This document shows, piece by piece, positions 28,701-32,239 of a DNA stretch of 64,000 nt (positions within the stretch are counted from its first letter, which is position 1; each line of letters opens with the position of its first letter). Source of the stretch: Zoroaster sp. YZ-2022 (Eukaryota > Echinodermata > Asteroidea > Forcipulatida > Zoroasteridae); assembly GCA_029582265.1 (NCBI GenBank), contig CM055822.1, positions 45,795,916 to 45,859,915 of the forward strand, written 5' to 3'. The position numbers were made by a program, and so were the translations under genes. The notes below the pieces were generated by a model, which saw only the letters and a list, made by a program, of their open reading frames with translations, had not been told where the DNA came from and ran no database searches.

Positions 28701-31700
28701 CTATAGTTCCTTAGCAGCTCTATGAAATTGGCCCCTGGATTGTGCTATAGTTCCTTAGCAGCTCTATGAAGTTGGCCCCTGGATTGTACTATAGTTCCTT
28801 AGCAGCTCTATGAAATTGGCCCCTGGATTGTGCTATAGTTCCTTAGCAGCTCTATGAAATTGGCCCCTGGATTGTGCTATAGTTCCTTAGCAGCTCTATG
28901 AAATTGGCCCCTGGATTGTGCTATAGTTCCTTAGCAGCTCTATGAAATTGGCCCCTGGATTGTGCTATAGTTCCTTAGCAGCTCTATGAAATTGGCCCCT
29001 GGATTGTGCTATAGTTCCTTAGCAGCTCTATGAAATTGGTTCCTGGATTGTGCTATAGTCCTCTGTAGTTTTTATTAGCCGTTTCAAAAAGCCATCCATC
29101 AACAGTGCAAAGACCTTTAATTATTTAACCCCTTGCGGACGGCTGATGGCCGACAGCCGACGGCCATAGCCGCGCCTTGCGGAGATGCCACTGGGCCGGT
29201 GGACGTGTATAGCCGCATTCCAGCACGTACAGAATTAATTGATTTTCCAGCTGCATTTGCTGGGGGTTTCGCCTTGAATAGAAGTCTTCAAGAAGGCTGA
29301 TAGTTTGGTGAACCATATTGTTCTTGAATGGGAGTGTTATATAATAGATTGGGTTTTTGAGAGCTTTCTGAACACAGCGCTTTCAAGAGCTTTCTGAACA
29401 CGGCCCTTTCTATTACACTATGTGGGGACTTTGCGTGCGATGAATAGGGTATGCCAGCAGTCCATAATATTGCGCTGTACACAAGGGGTTAAAAACAAAA
29501 CGGTTATAAGTTCATATGCAGTTTAACCCTAACCGTGCTCAGTGCAGCAACATGCAACAAATGTAAAAAGTTGTTGCATTTTTGTTGCCCTCAGCAGAGA
29601 ACAAAATAACTTTTGTTGTAGCTGGTGTACCTTATTGCATTGAGCAGTCTGCACACTTTTCAGTTGTTGCATTGTGTTGTATTCAAGCAGGGTGTCTGTG
29701 AAATGCCTGTAGGGAGTTAGGGTTAATGTCTCAAAACAGAGCTCTAAAATTAGTTCCATGATTCACAAACTCATTCTTATAGTCCTAATCCATGGCCTAA
29801 TCCATGAATTTTCCTCTGCGTGCCTCACGCTGTCAGAAAAAATCTTTTAGTTTGAATTATGATGGTGTGTTTCTTAACACAAGCAACTGGACTATCAAAC
29901 CGAGCAGTGTCAATCCATCCTTTTCTTAAGGCCAAAAAATAAGTCTCCGGTTTCTGGTCGCCGCGTGCATCATCTCAGACCTGTGCATCATCTCAGACCT
30001 GTGCATCATCATTTTTAATTTTCATTTTTTTTTGGCTATGTCCAATTGCAGCCATAATTGCTAGATCAATTGGAATTCTGCCGTGCTGTGTTTTAAACGA
30101 CTTTTTCACGTAGGGGTATGAATGTTTGCCCGATTCAGTGAAGCCTCTCTTTATAGCCACCATACTTTGTATATGGGAAATTTGGTCCCTGTGTATACAT
30201 TGTGTGACGTATTTCCCTGTTGGCCCCCCCCCCCCTCCCAAAATATTACCAAAAAAACAACAAAAAAGCGCATTACCGCACCAATTTTGAAGCCGACTGA
30301 TGACCAGAAACCGGAGACTTTTTTTTATGGCCTAATCCACTAGCCTCATACAGTCAACTCACTAGACAATTGTACCTAAAGTAAGAGGGTTATAATACAT
30401 AATATTTGTTGTTCTTTTGAATACAGATTACATTACAAAGAGTACCTGGTTAGTCAGATTAATCACAATCACATTGACCCTGCTGACGAGTTCGACATTG
30501 AGCAGCTCCGCATCATTCTACAGCGTGATGATATTGCCGTACCGGCTAGAGCAGCCAATGAGGCAGAGGATGCGTACAGAAACAGGCTACTCCAGGTAGA
30601 TACTGTCTTCTTTCTTCCTTATCAACTTTTTGCTGGCCAGGAATTACACAGAGGCCATGGTGACAATGGCCTCCATTGCCCTGGTCTTAGGGCTGTGTGT
30701 TTTCGAATAATTTGGTAACCGGATTTCGATCGAATATTCGCAGGCTGCCAATTGGTAATTGCGCCACATGACACAATGAGCACGCATGATAGATAAGGGC
30801 TGACATAGCCTGGCCTACACCACGCAAATAACATTGCGATTAGGATGGGCTTGCAAATGTAGATGAGAGGATGATGATGGGGCGGGGGGGGGGGGGGTGG
30901 TGGTTAATGATGGAAACTCCAATAAGAAAAAAAATTTAACGTAAACTTTATTTTCTGCGGAAAAACCAACCGGAAAAAACCAACTGGAAAAAACCAACCG
31001 GAAAAAACCAACCGGAAAAAACCAACCGGAAAAAACCAACCGGATATTCGAACCATCGATCGCATATTTGAATATTCGGTTATTCGGCACAGCCCTACCT
31101 GGTCTTGGCCTTGGTGCCCCTAAAAAATGTTATTTACCATTATAGCCTGAACACAAACATCACATGTCATATATGTTGATAGATTACTATTAATACTGGC
31201 TACCAGTCTGGGGCGGTGGTGTAACTAGGGTTGTTTCAGTAGGGGACACTTGAGGTTGAGGGGAACCAGGACCTCCTGAGATGCACATGAGTGACGTTTG
31301 GCTAATCCGTGTGTTTAACTAATCGATCCAAAATCTTGGGGGGGGGGGGGGGGAGGTGGGGTTACTCCACTTTCAGGTACTTTGACCTCGGGTTAAATGC
31401 ATATACTCATGTCTATTAGCGTTGCTCATGGGACACATGTATGGCGCATGCAGAGCCTTACCTCAACATTTGAAATAGTGGTGACTGCCAACATGCAGCT
31501 TAGATGGATCAGTTGGTAGAGTACCAGTACGGTAACCTGGAAGTCGCAGGTTCCAATCCTGCACTAGGCAATATTGTTTTGTTCACTATAAATATTGATA
31601 TATGCACCTGTGGTGAGTTTCCCGCTTGGTTTATTTGATCATATCACTTATTTATATGAGATAAACCGATGTAATACGTGCGATTATCAATTGGTTTCCC

Positions 31701-31805
31701 CAACATCTCATCGTTTTTTTTGTCGGAATCGTTTTGCAGGAGGTAAAAACTCATCTGCCCTTGGAGGAGAAGAAGCAGCCAAGAGACAGAGGGCAGGCCT
31801 CTTGA
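572..31805 (+). CDS. RNF31: RNF31 (HOIP)-like linear-ubiquitin E3 ligase, spliced gene, 15 exons seen
   Basis: The exons are 572-1753, 2889-3072, 5951-6099, 7516-7794, 9706-9915, 10637-10837, 13448-13627, 14996-15094, 18464-18556, 20864-20978, 22546-22658, 25628-25741, 27204-27340, 30427-30595 and 31740-31805. All introns are GT-AG and all phases join. From Met617 the product is about 1081 aa, close to the vertebrate HOIP length. Domain order is NZF-like finger, UBA region, RING1, IBR, RING2 and LDD, which only HOIP has. HOIP is known to form Met1-linked ubiquitin chains in the cytosolic LUBAC complex that acts in NF-kB and cell-death signalling. The RING2 motif GGCMHF holds the catalytic Cys (codon 22590-22592) and the adjacent catalytic His. 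No PUB domain is visible, so upstream exons outside the window are likely. Exon borders were read by eye. Family assignment is very secure; the N-terminus is not. Confidence 0.93.
1797..2123. mobile_element. MITE with GTGTGCCCGGAAGAAGG ends and terminal hairpin
   Basis: The left end GTGTGCCCGGAAGAAGG is followed within a few bases by its own reverse complement (hairpin 1797-1846, arms about 22 bp). The reverse complement recurs at the right end (2107-2123). It begins 43 bp after the exon A donor. No target duplication could be seen. Confidence 0.6.
2239..2540. mobile_element. TTAA-flanked (piggyBac-like) MITE, CCCTAACCCT ends
   Basis: TTAA at 2235-2238 and 2541-2544 flanks a 302-bp element starting CCCTAACCCT and ending AGGGTTAGGG. 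A second internal inverted pair (CCCTGCCAGATGCATCAG-like) lies near each end. TTAA target duplication and CCCT termini fit the piggyBac superfamily. There is no transposase. Confidence 0.75.
2889..3072 (+). CDS. RNF31: RNF31 exon B: charged helical linker
   Basis: The acceptor aaacag ends at 2888 after a modest pyrimidine tract; the donor is g|gtaagt at 3073. It encodes a Lys/Glu/Arg-rich helix (starting [15 protein letters not shown]) followed by a Pro/Ser-rich tail, 61 codons plus one base (phase 1). The phase joins exactly to the next exon (G|GT, glycine). No catalytic or zinc residues are present. It sits between the NZF and UBA parts, where vertebrate HOIP also has a low-conservation linker. 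Confidence 0.8.
3299..3522. mobile_element. Palindromic MITE copy 1 (AGGGRCARTATCGTCA family)
   Basis: Flanked by TTAA. The two halves are largely reverse complements (GGGCATGGAATCGGTGTCC on the left, its complement on the right). Seven other copies lie in the window at 27917, 35236, 35524, 36989, 47134, 51191 and 63398. Confidence 0.8.
3660..5150. repeat. Dispersed repeat shared with 27480-27850 (opposite strand), interrupted by a LINE/SINE insertion
   Basis: The segments around 3920-4050 (CACGCCCACTTC, TCATCAGAAGCCCATTGG) and 5010-5140 reappear reverse-complemented at 27480-27850. The piece between is single-copy here apart from the insertion at 4658-4981. Short frames at 3714-3953 are not protein-like. 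No other gene is seen in this 1.5 kb. Confidence 0.5.
4638..5001 (-). mobile_element. Retroposed repeat with 20-bp target duplication
   Basis: A perfect 20-bp direct repeat (GACTAAAGTCGCCAATGGTA) at 4638-4657 and 4982-5001 encloses about 320 bp. The minus strand ends in an A-rich tail (TAATAAAATAAATAATAAAA). Long duplications plus an A-rich tail indicate target-primed retroposition. A second copy of the same sequence lies at 45000-45190 plus 46305-46430, where it is split by a Harbinger element. Confidence 0.75.
5281..5805. mobile_element. TTAA-flanked MITE, CCCTAACCTTCCC left end
   Basis: TTAA at 5277-5280 and 5806-5809. The ends are CCCTAACCTTCCC and GGGAGTTAGGG. The interior is rich in GGAGGATT variants, and a roughly 60-bp unit (GGAGGATTCAGGTTATGT) is duplicated near the right end. 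Frames through it are by-products of the repeats. Confidence 0.72.
5951..6099 (+). CDS. RNF31: RNF31 exon C: linker
   Basis: The acceptor tatccag ends at 5950 and the donor is cgg|gtgagt at 6100. The first two bases complete a glycine codon with the previous exon; 49 further codons follow, ending phase 0 (IDFIKLLR). The text includes a short coiled segment ([15 protein letters not shown]). It has no named domain and is placed by phase and position. Its neighbours are a TTAA-flanked MITE about 145 bp upstream and a poly-C run just downstream. Confidence 0.78.
6660..6760. repeat. 3'-end-like fragment of a retroelement
   Basis: The stretch around 6690-6745 (ACGTTTCGATCAGTATGCTC, CTGATCGTCCTCAGGAG) has the phrase commonly seen near the 3' end of reverse-transcriptase elements with a stem-loop. 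It is short and uncertain. Confidence 0.3.
6902..7478. mobile_element. hAT-type MITE with five-fold 95-bp internal expansion
   Basis: The ends are CAGGGGCCAATTTCAC and ATTGGCCCCTG. Inside, a 95-bp unit is repeated five times (6964, 7059, 7154, 7249, 7344; to 7438). Each unit holds the internal inverted pair TTACCAGCCAAA / TTTGGCTGGTAG. The related copy at 203-375 has only one unit. Frames of 65-79 aa here are repeat by-products. Confidence 0.8.
7516..7794 (+). CDS. RNF31: RNF31 exon D: UBA region, first part
   Basis: The acceptor acacag ends at 7515; the donor is agg|gtatgg at 7795. It has 93 codons, phase 0 to phase 0. The text ([43 protein letters not shown]) matches the HOIP region holding the UBA that binds the UBL of HOIL-1L. 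The GN-x2-x-AVEECV helix is strongly HOIP-like. The acceptor lies only 37 bp after an expanded hAT-type MITE. Confidence 0.9.
7800..8110. repeat. Dispersed repeat (TGTTCGCCAGCTGTTTTGTG family)
   Basis: It shares long stretches with 38745-39010, and a reversed, diverged copy lies at 22198-22460. The part at 8890-9060 (CATTAACCTGCGGTAAAGACC) continues the same family. No coding capacity. Confidence 0.55.
8165..8870 (-). mobile_element. Helitron-like degenerate element, related to the 48-49 kb array
   Basis: The reverse complement resembles 49260-49620 (CGGTTT..GACAGGAAGT, TTCATGAGATAT, hairpin-bearing end). At 8832-8869 a hairpin (GTGTTTGTT/AACAAACAC) is followed by TGAGCTCTAG and then T, which fits a Helitron 3' end (hairpin, then CTAG, T target). 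The 5' end is not defined. Confidence 0.4.
9182..9375 (-). mobile_element. SINE fragment (same subfamily as 44595-44850)
   Basis: The reverse complement carries GGTCCTCATTTATACTC..., then ACTCCCCAGGGAGTTGAGAT, then CATGAGCGTCA. The ACTCATTTAT stretch has been amplified three times at its inner end. The tRNA head is absent. Confidence 0.6.
9706..9915 (+). CDS. RNF31: RNF31 exon E: UBA region, second part
   Basis: The acceptor ccgtgcag ends at 9705; the donor is gat|gtatgt at 9916. It has 70 codons in phase 0. A UBA-like pattern starts the exon ([18 protein letters not shown]), followed by a helix ([18 protein letters not shown]). In HOIP this segment continues the UBA module and leads to the helical base before RING1. 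The order, spacing and phase agree with the flanking exons. Confidence 0.9.
9916..10636 (+). other. RNF31 intron between exons E and F, no recognised element
   Basis: I see no repeat family, RNA gene or further exon in these 720 bp. Frames up to 90 codons in this stretch have no recognisable protein content. Confidence 0.5.
10637..10837 (+). CDS. RNF31: RNF31 exon F: helical base and start of RING1
   Basis: The acceptor ctacag ends at 10636; the donor is aag|gtaaag at 10838. It has 67 codons in phase 0. The stretch [18 protein letters not shown] is diagnostic of HOIP just before the RBR. The exon ends within RING1 with its first zinc pair ([13 protein letters not shown]). A 750-bp inverted-repeat element begins 48 bp after the donor. 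Confidence 0.93.
10885..11635. mobile_element. 750-bp element with about 60-bp terminal inverted repeats
   Basis: The left end (TAAATAGAGAATTAGCTGTT onward) and the right end are reverse complements over about 60 bp with few mismatches, including AACCTAAAGGACCTGTAGT. The interior holds a G-rich run (GGGGAGCGGG). Right-end fragments recur at 51590-51635 and 55165-55210. It starts 48 bp after the exon F donor. Confidence 0.75.
11726..12035. mobile_element. TTAA-flanked MITE, CCCTCCTACA ends (intact)
   Basis: TTAA at 11722-11725 and 12036-12039. The ends are CCCTCCTACA and TGTAGGAGGG. A second copy at 21557-22193 carries a SINE insertion, so this copy shows the empty site. Confidence 0.82.
12085..12300. 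mobile_element. Half copy of the CTCCGGTTTCTGGTC MITE family
   Basis: It matches one side of the complete copy at 29928-30335 (GTCTCCGGTTTTTGGTC, then GGCAGAATTCCAATTGATC). The right side is replaced by other sequence. Confidence 0.6.
12350..12530. repeat. Degenerate AGGAATC/ATATCCTACAGG repeat
   Basis: Variants of TACAGGATC, AGGAATCATAT and AAGATATATCC recur on both strands over about 180 bp. Confidence 0.5.
12541..13410. repeat. 105-bp tandem array (about 8 units)
   Basis: The phrase ACACCAACTAC recurs at 12661, 12766, 12871, 12976, 13080, 13185 and 13307: period 105, with one 17-bp internal duplication. Minus-strand units contain GGTTCAAATCC, a good RNA polymerase III B-box match. The array ends about 38 bp before RNF31 exon G. 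Confidence 0.85.
13448..13627 (+). CDS. RNF31: RNF31 exon G: RING1 core
   Basis: The acceptor ccattag ends at 13447 after a long pyrimidine tract; the donor is ctg|gtaagt at 13628. It has 60 codons in phase 0. It holds the remaining RING1 zinc ligands: C-x-C-x2-C-x2-C ([10 protein letters not shown]), a His/Phe pair (HDHF), and CPAC. RING1 of RBR ligases recruits the ubiquitin-loaded E2. The exon starts about 38 bp after a 105-bp tandem array. Confidence 0.95.
14217..14359. mobile_element. TTAA-flanked MITE, CCCTAACC ends (143 bp)
   Basis: TTAA at 14213-14216 and 14360-14363, ends CCCTAACC and GGTTAGGG. The interior has a loose inverted pair (TGGTTGTG / TCCTAGCC region) and no coding capacity. 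Confidence 0.72.
14412..14971. mobile_element. hAT-like MITE (CAGGGATGTGATTTG) with nested SINE
   Basis: The ends are CAGGGATGTGATTTG and CAATTACATCCCTG. Related copies without the SINE lie at 20617-20783 and 34680-35078. The SINE at 14450-14812 sits inside. The element ends 24 bp before the exon H acceptor. Confidence 0.72.
14450..14812 (-). mobile_element. Full-length tRNA-Leu-derived SINE
   Basis: On the minus strand: head GTGTCGTGGCCGAGCGGTCT (A box), an anticodon-arm region related to CTCAAG (Leu CAA type in other copies), B box GGTTCGAATC, then the body and an (ATT)n tail. The head ends near 14812 and the tail (AATAAT)n lies at 14447-14475. Confidence 0.85.
14996..15094 (+). CDS. RNF31: RNF31 exon H: RING1-IBR linker and start of IBR
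   Basis: The acceptor cttcacag ends at 14995; the donor is cat|gtgagt at 15095. It has 33 codons in phase 0. It carries [13 protein letters not shown], the RING1-IBR helix, and WCAH with the first IBR Cys. The acceptor lies 24 bp after the end of a hAT-like MITE with a nested SINE. The donor lies about 50 bp before the 81-bp tandem array. Confidence 0.92.
15145..17846 (+). repeat. 81-bp tandem array, about 29 units, with higher-order repeat
   Basis: The unit is 81 bp (27 codons), e.g. GAATCAAGATATACATTGAA to the next copy 81 bp later. One frame on each strand stays open, producing spurious proteins up to about 200 aa. Two segments about 1047 bp apart (starting near 15844 and 16891) share the same order of variant units, including the odd GATATATATATTG and GGTATAGCAAAAC variants. 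A SINE (15460-15815) is inserted near the left end. Confidence 0.93.
15460..15815 (-). mobile_element. tRNA-Leu-derived SINE inserted in the 81-bp array
   Basis: Same structure as 14450-14812, with head GTGTCGTGGCCGAGCGGTCT on the minus strand at 15793-15812 and CTCAAGTTCTGG as anticodon arm (CAA, Leu). Array units resume on both sides. Confidence 0.88.
17927..18262 (+). mobile_element. tRNA-derived SINE, second subfamily
   Basis: The head TGCCATGGCCGAGCGGTCTA, then a long variable arm (CTGAGTCGTCAG), a B-box-like region, the body with CTCCTCAGGGAGCTGAGA and an ATTATTATT tail. The same head type occurs at 36233-36548. Confidence 0.82.
18464..18556 (+). CDS. RNF31: RNF31 exon I: IBR zinc-binding core
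   Basis: The acceptor tttacag ends at 18463; the donor is cct|gtaagt at 18557. It has 31 codons in phase 0. It has the IBR pattern CGNGF...MRCPECQ...TCFQCKKP, contributing Cys ligands of two zinc sites. It joins in frame to WCAH of the previous exon and to the Trp that follows in the next exon, as in human HOIP. Confidence 0.94.
18678..18944 (+). pseudogene. LINE (CR1/jockey-type) ORF2 C-terminal fragment
   Basis: The frame ends with the C-terminal tail typical of CR1/jockey-type non-LTR retrotransposons: [17 protein letters not shown], then a Leu-rich helix, RHRQLLPPS, a Cys/Arg stretch ([12 protein letters not shown]) and stop. It is followed by about 200 bp of 3' tail ending in an A-rich AATAAAAAAAATAAATAAA tract near 19190. 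The reverse transcriptase core is missing, so this is a 5'-truncated insertion in an RNF31 intron. Confidence 0.7.
19285..19900 (-). pseudogene. Non-LTR retrotransposon reverse transcriptase C-terminal fragment
   Basis: On the minus strand an open stretch encodes [19 protein letters not shown], then [20 protein letters not shown] and [13 protein letters not shown]. This is the order seen after the RT core in RTE/L2-type LINEs. It continues for 160 codons past Met19770 to a stop near 19285. The catalytic YxDD box is not in this piece. It is opposite in strand to RNF31 and to the LINE fragment at 18678. Confidence 0.7.
19905..20130. repeat. Dispersed repeat shared with 24880-25075
   Basis: The phrases CATGGTTCTCCCTGAACCAC, GAGTTGCCCGAT and ATCTCACTTAGCGACA recur in the same order at 24880-25075. 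It contains internal repeats of CTCACTTAGCGATAGTTGAGA. Its class is unknown. Confidence 0.55.
20617..20783. mobile_element. hAT-like MITE (CAGGCATGTGATTTG), short
   Basis: Same family as 14412-14971 and 34680-35078; ends CAGGCATGTGATTTG and CAATCACACCGCTG. It lies about 80 bp before the exon J acceptor. Confidence 0.6.
20864..20978 (+). CDS. RNF31: RNF31 exon J: IBR end and IBR-RING2 linker
   Basis: The acceptor cccctag ends at 20863 after a T-rich tract; the donor is g|gtaagt at 20979. It has 38 codons plus one base. It includes [14 protein letters not shown] (last IBR Cys/His ligands) and the linker ending [10 protein letters not shown], which closely follows the HOIP linker before RING2. 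The split codon (g|at, Asp) is restored by the next exon. Confidence 0.94.
21557..22193. mobile_element. CCCTCCTACA MITE with nested SINE
   Basis: The left end CCCTCCTACAC and right end TGTAGGAGGG are followed by TTAA; the left TTAA is mutated (GGCA). The sequence follows the intact copy at 11726-12035 until about 21621 and resumes at about 21944 after the SINE. Confidence 0.78.
21622..21943 (+). mobile_element. tRNA-Leu SINE, 5'-truncated, nested in MITE
   Basis: It starts inside the tRNA part (TCAAGTTCTGGTG), keeps the B box GGTTCGAATC, the body and an (ATT)n tail. The intact MITE copy at 11726 gives the empty site. Confidence 0.83.
22546..22658 (+). CDS. RNF31: RNF31 exon K: RING2 catalytic domain
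   Basis: The acceptor atttag ends at 22545; the donor is aag|gtagct at 22659. It encodes [16 protein letters not shown] and HEFCSGC, the full RING2 core. The Cys codon at 22590-22592 aligns with the catalytic Cys of human HOIP (C885), which forms the thioester with ubiquitin. The His two residues later aligns with the catalytic His. Both are intact, so an active ligase is expected. Confidence 0.96.
22909..23812. mobile_element. CTCCGGTTTCTGGTC MITE copy split by a TTAA insertion
   Basis: The outer parts match the copy at 29928-30335 read in reverse. They are separated by 23126-23755, an insertion with TTAA on both sides (23122-23125 and 23756-23759). The uninterrupted copy has a single TTTAAAACACAG at that point. 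Confidence 0.72.
23126..23755. mobile_element. TTAA-flanked 630-bp insertion
   Basis: It lies inside the MITE at 22909-23812 with a duplicated TTAA. The ends TCAGTTTGCTTCGG and (reverse) CCAGTTGACATCGG are loosely matched inverted repeats. It encodes nothing recognisable. It is a non-autonomous element with TTAA target choice. Confidence 0.65.
24070..24310 (-). mobile_element. tRNA-Thr-like SINE, copy 1
   Basis: On the minus strand a tRNA-like head (GGTTAGCTCAGTTGGTAGAG, loop ACGGTAT, GAGTTCGAGTC) is followed by a body with GGCCTCTGACCTGGCCCC. It is very similar to copy 2, about 318 bp away. Confidence 0.75.
24386..24632 (-). mobile_element. tRNA-Thr-like SINE, copy 2
   Basis: The head forms a near-complete cloverleaf: acceptor arm GGCTGGT/ATCAGCC (seven pairs, one G-U), D arm GCTC/GAGC, anticodon stem with GGT (Thr) in the loop. 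The T stem is degenerate, so it is a SINE head rather than a working tRNA gene. Confidence 0.75.
25080..25563. mobile_element. MITE with 12-bp ends CAGGCCTCCCAG
   Basis: Perfect inverted ends CAGGCCTCCCAG / CTGGGAGGCCTG. The interior is AT-rich with repeats of CCTATAAAAACC. CAGG-type ends suggest the hAT superfamily, but no clear 8-bp duplication is seen. Confidence 0.68.
25628..25741 (+). CDS. RNF31: RNF31 exon L: RING2 end and start of LDD
   Basis: The acceptor atcttag ends at 25627; the donor is cag|gtatga at 25742. It has 38 codons in phase 0. It carries the last RING2-side Cys residues (DCRKFTGC) and the hallmark [12 protein letters not shown], which starts the linear-chain-determining domain. 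A nine-unit tandem array begins within a few bases of the donor. Confidence 0.95.
25746..26650 (+). repeat. 102/91-bp tandem array, about 9 units
   Basis: GATGGACGAC recurs at 25880, 25982, 26084, 26186, 26277, 26368, 26459 and 26557. The period is 102 in the left part, then 91 after loss of ACATATATAAC. The array starts about 5 bp after the exon L donor. Minus-strand frames of 86-231 aa are by-products. Confidence 0.9.
26880..27130. repeat. Dispersed repeat shared with 49795-50010
   Basis: GGTACCACCGCAGTTA, CCCAGTGAACTGGTCGACGG and GCATGTCACACA recur in the same order at 49795-50010. It has internal dyad GGTACCAC / GTGGTACC. A G-rich run (26800-26840) precedes it. Confidence 0.6.
27204..27340 (+). 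CDS. RNF31: RNF31 exon M: LDD zinc-binding part
   Basis: The acceptor attgcag ends at 27203; the donor is ga|gtgagt at 27341. It has 45 codons plus two bases. It contains [18 protein letters not shown] and AGLCE, matching the LDD segment of HOIP that positions the acceptor ubiquitin and sets Met1-chain specificity. The donor choice is forced by phase: ga+a gives Glu before LHYKEYL. Confidence 0.93.
27480..27850. repeat. Reverse copy of parts of the 3660-5150 repeat
   Basis: AGTGGGCGTGGTCTATGTT, CAATGGGCTTCTGATGATC and TTCTTGAGGCAGAAATT are complements of 3920-4040 and 5010-5060. Confidence 0.55.
27917..28118. mobile_element. Palindromic MITE copy 2
   Basis: TTAA on both sides; ends AGGGGCAGTATCGTCA and GACGATACTGCCCCT. 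Same foldback structure as 3299-3522. Confidence 0.8.
28145..28343. mobile_element. hAT-type MITE (GGGGCC family), source of the 44-bp array
   Basis: The left end GGGGCCAATTTCATAGAGC and right end TATGAAATTGGCCCCTGG are inverted repeats. The right end runs straight into the 44-bp satellite. Confidence 0.78.
28311..29058 (+). repeat. 44-bp satellite, 17 units
   Basis: Units of exactly 44 bp start at 28311 and every 44 bp to 29015, ending 29058. Each unit is the last 32 bp of the MITE (TTCCTTAGCAGC...CCCCTGG) plus ATTGTRCTATAG. Units differ by only a few bases: one G in place of A at 28770, TTCCTGG in the last unit, and ATTGTACT versus ATTGTGCT groups. Confidence 0.95.
29129..29488. mobile_element. 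TTAA-flanked MITE, CCCCTTG ends
   Basis: TTAA at 29125-29128 and 29489-29492; ends CCCCTTGCGG and CACAAGGGG. The interior has the dyad GGCTGATGGCC / CGACGGCC and a direct repeat of GAGCTTTCTGAACAC. Confidence 0.75.
29527..29722. mobile_element. TTAA-flanked MITE, CCCTAAC ends (196 bp)
   Basis: TTAA at 29523-29526 and 29723-29726; ends CCCTAACCGTGCTC and GGGAGTTAGGG. It starts 35 bp after the previous TTAA element. Confidence 0.74.
29928..30335. mobile_element. Complete copy of the CTCCGGTTTCTGGTC MITE family
   Basis: The left end AAGGCC...GTCTCCGGTTTCTGGTC and right end GACCAGAAACCGGAGAC...GGCCT are inverted repeats of about 35 bp. It ends 90 bp before exon N. Other copies: 12085, 22909 and 38218. 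Confidence 0.78.
30427..30595 (+). CDS. RNF31: RNF31 exon N: LDD helical part
   Basis: The acceptor atacag ends at 30426; the donor is cag|gtagat at 30596. One base completes Glu, then 56 codons in phase 0. The [11 protein letters not shown] motif is nearly the same as in human HOIP ([11 protein letters not shown]) and is followed by the LDD helices ending in YRNRLLQ. Confidence 0.94.
30688..31097. mobile_element. hAT-type non-autonomous element with perfect 8-bp target duplication
   Basis: The ends are TAGGGCTGTG and CACAGCCCTA. An identical 8-bp direct repeat CCTGGTCT lies at 30680-30687 and 31098-31105. The interior holds a 14-bp tandem repeat (GGAAAAAACCAACC) at 30958-31050 and a poly-G run. 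Frames here are repeat by-products. Confidence 0.85.
31496..31570 (+). tRNA. Degenerate tRNA-Thr(GGT)-like sequence (pseudo-tRNA or SINE head)
   Basis: It has CAGTTGGTAGAG (A-box/D arm), an anticodon stem CCAG/CTGG with loop ACGGTAA (GGT), and GCAGGTTCCAATCCTGC, a perfect 5-bp T stem with a B-box-like loop. The acceptor arm does not pair, so a working tRNA is unlikely. It shares the GTACGGTA loop with the SINE heads at 24.1-24.5 kb. Confidence 0.5.
31740..31805 (+). CDS. RNF31: RNF31 exon O: C-terminus and stop
   Basis: The acceptor tttgcag ends at 31739; 21 codons then TGA at 31803-31805. It starts [10 protein letters not shown], matching the place of the last HOIP helix, but the tail is longer and Gln/Lys/Arg-rich ([11 protein letters not shown]) in place of the short basic tail of vertebrates. 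The exon is short, so an alternative last exon cannot be excluded; phase and similarity support this one. Confidence 0.82.
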   Translation, partial: EVKTHLPLEEKKQPRDRGQAS

Positions 31806-32239
31806 TTGCAATCTGAAGAAAATATGGTGGCAACTCATTGATTTTTGTCTTGTTTCTATCACACTATCCCTGCTCACAGGTGACCGTTTTTTTGTGTACT
31901 TTTTGTAGTTAGAAGAATATTTCACCCAGCACTCATGAAAATTTGTAAGCCCTATTTGCATGTTGATGAAGTGGCCCATGTCTGGCTCAGTCAAGAAAGA
32001 AAGTAAGGATACTTTTTCGAACCAATTTTTCATGCCAATATTACAGATGTTGTAAAACAGGTTTAAGTAGGTTTAAGTAGGTCCCAGATCACGTTGGAAG
32101 AGACAAGATTCAGTTTGTTCTCATAAACAGGATGTTAGAAAACCAGGGACTAGATCAGTCGCTATTTGCCATGAGGGTTATTGGGGAACATTGGAAATGG
32201 ATTCAGTTTGTTCACGCAAACAGGTCGTTGGGAAACTAG

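Noticed and set aside
28311..29058. CRISPR-like regular array
   Set aside because: There are no unique spacers: the whole 44-bp unit repeats, and the setting is an animal intron.
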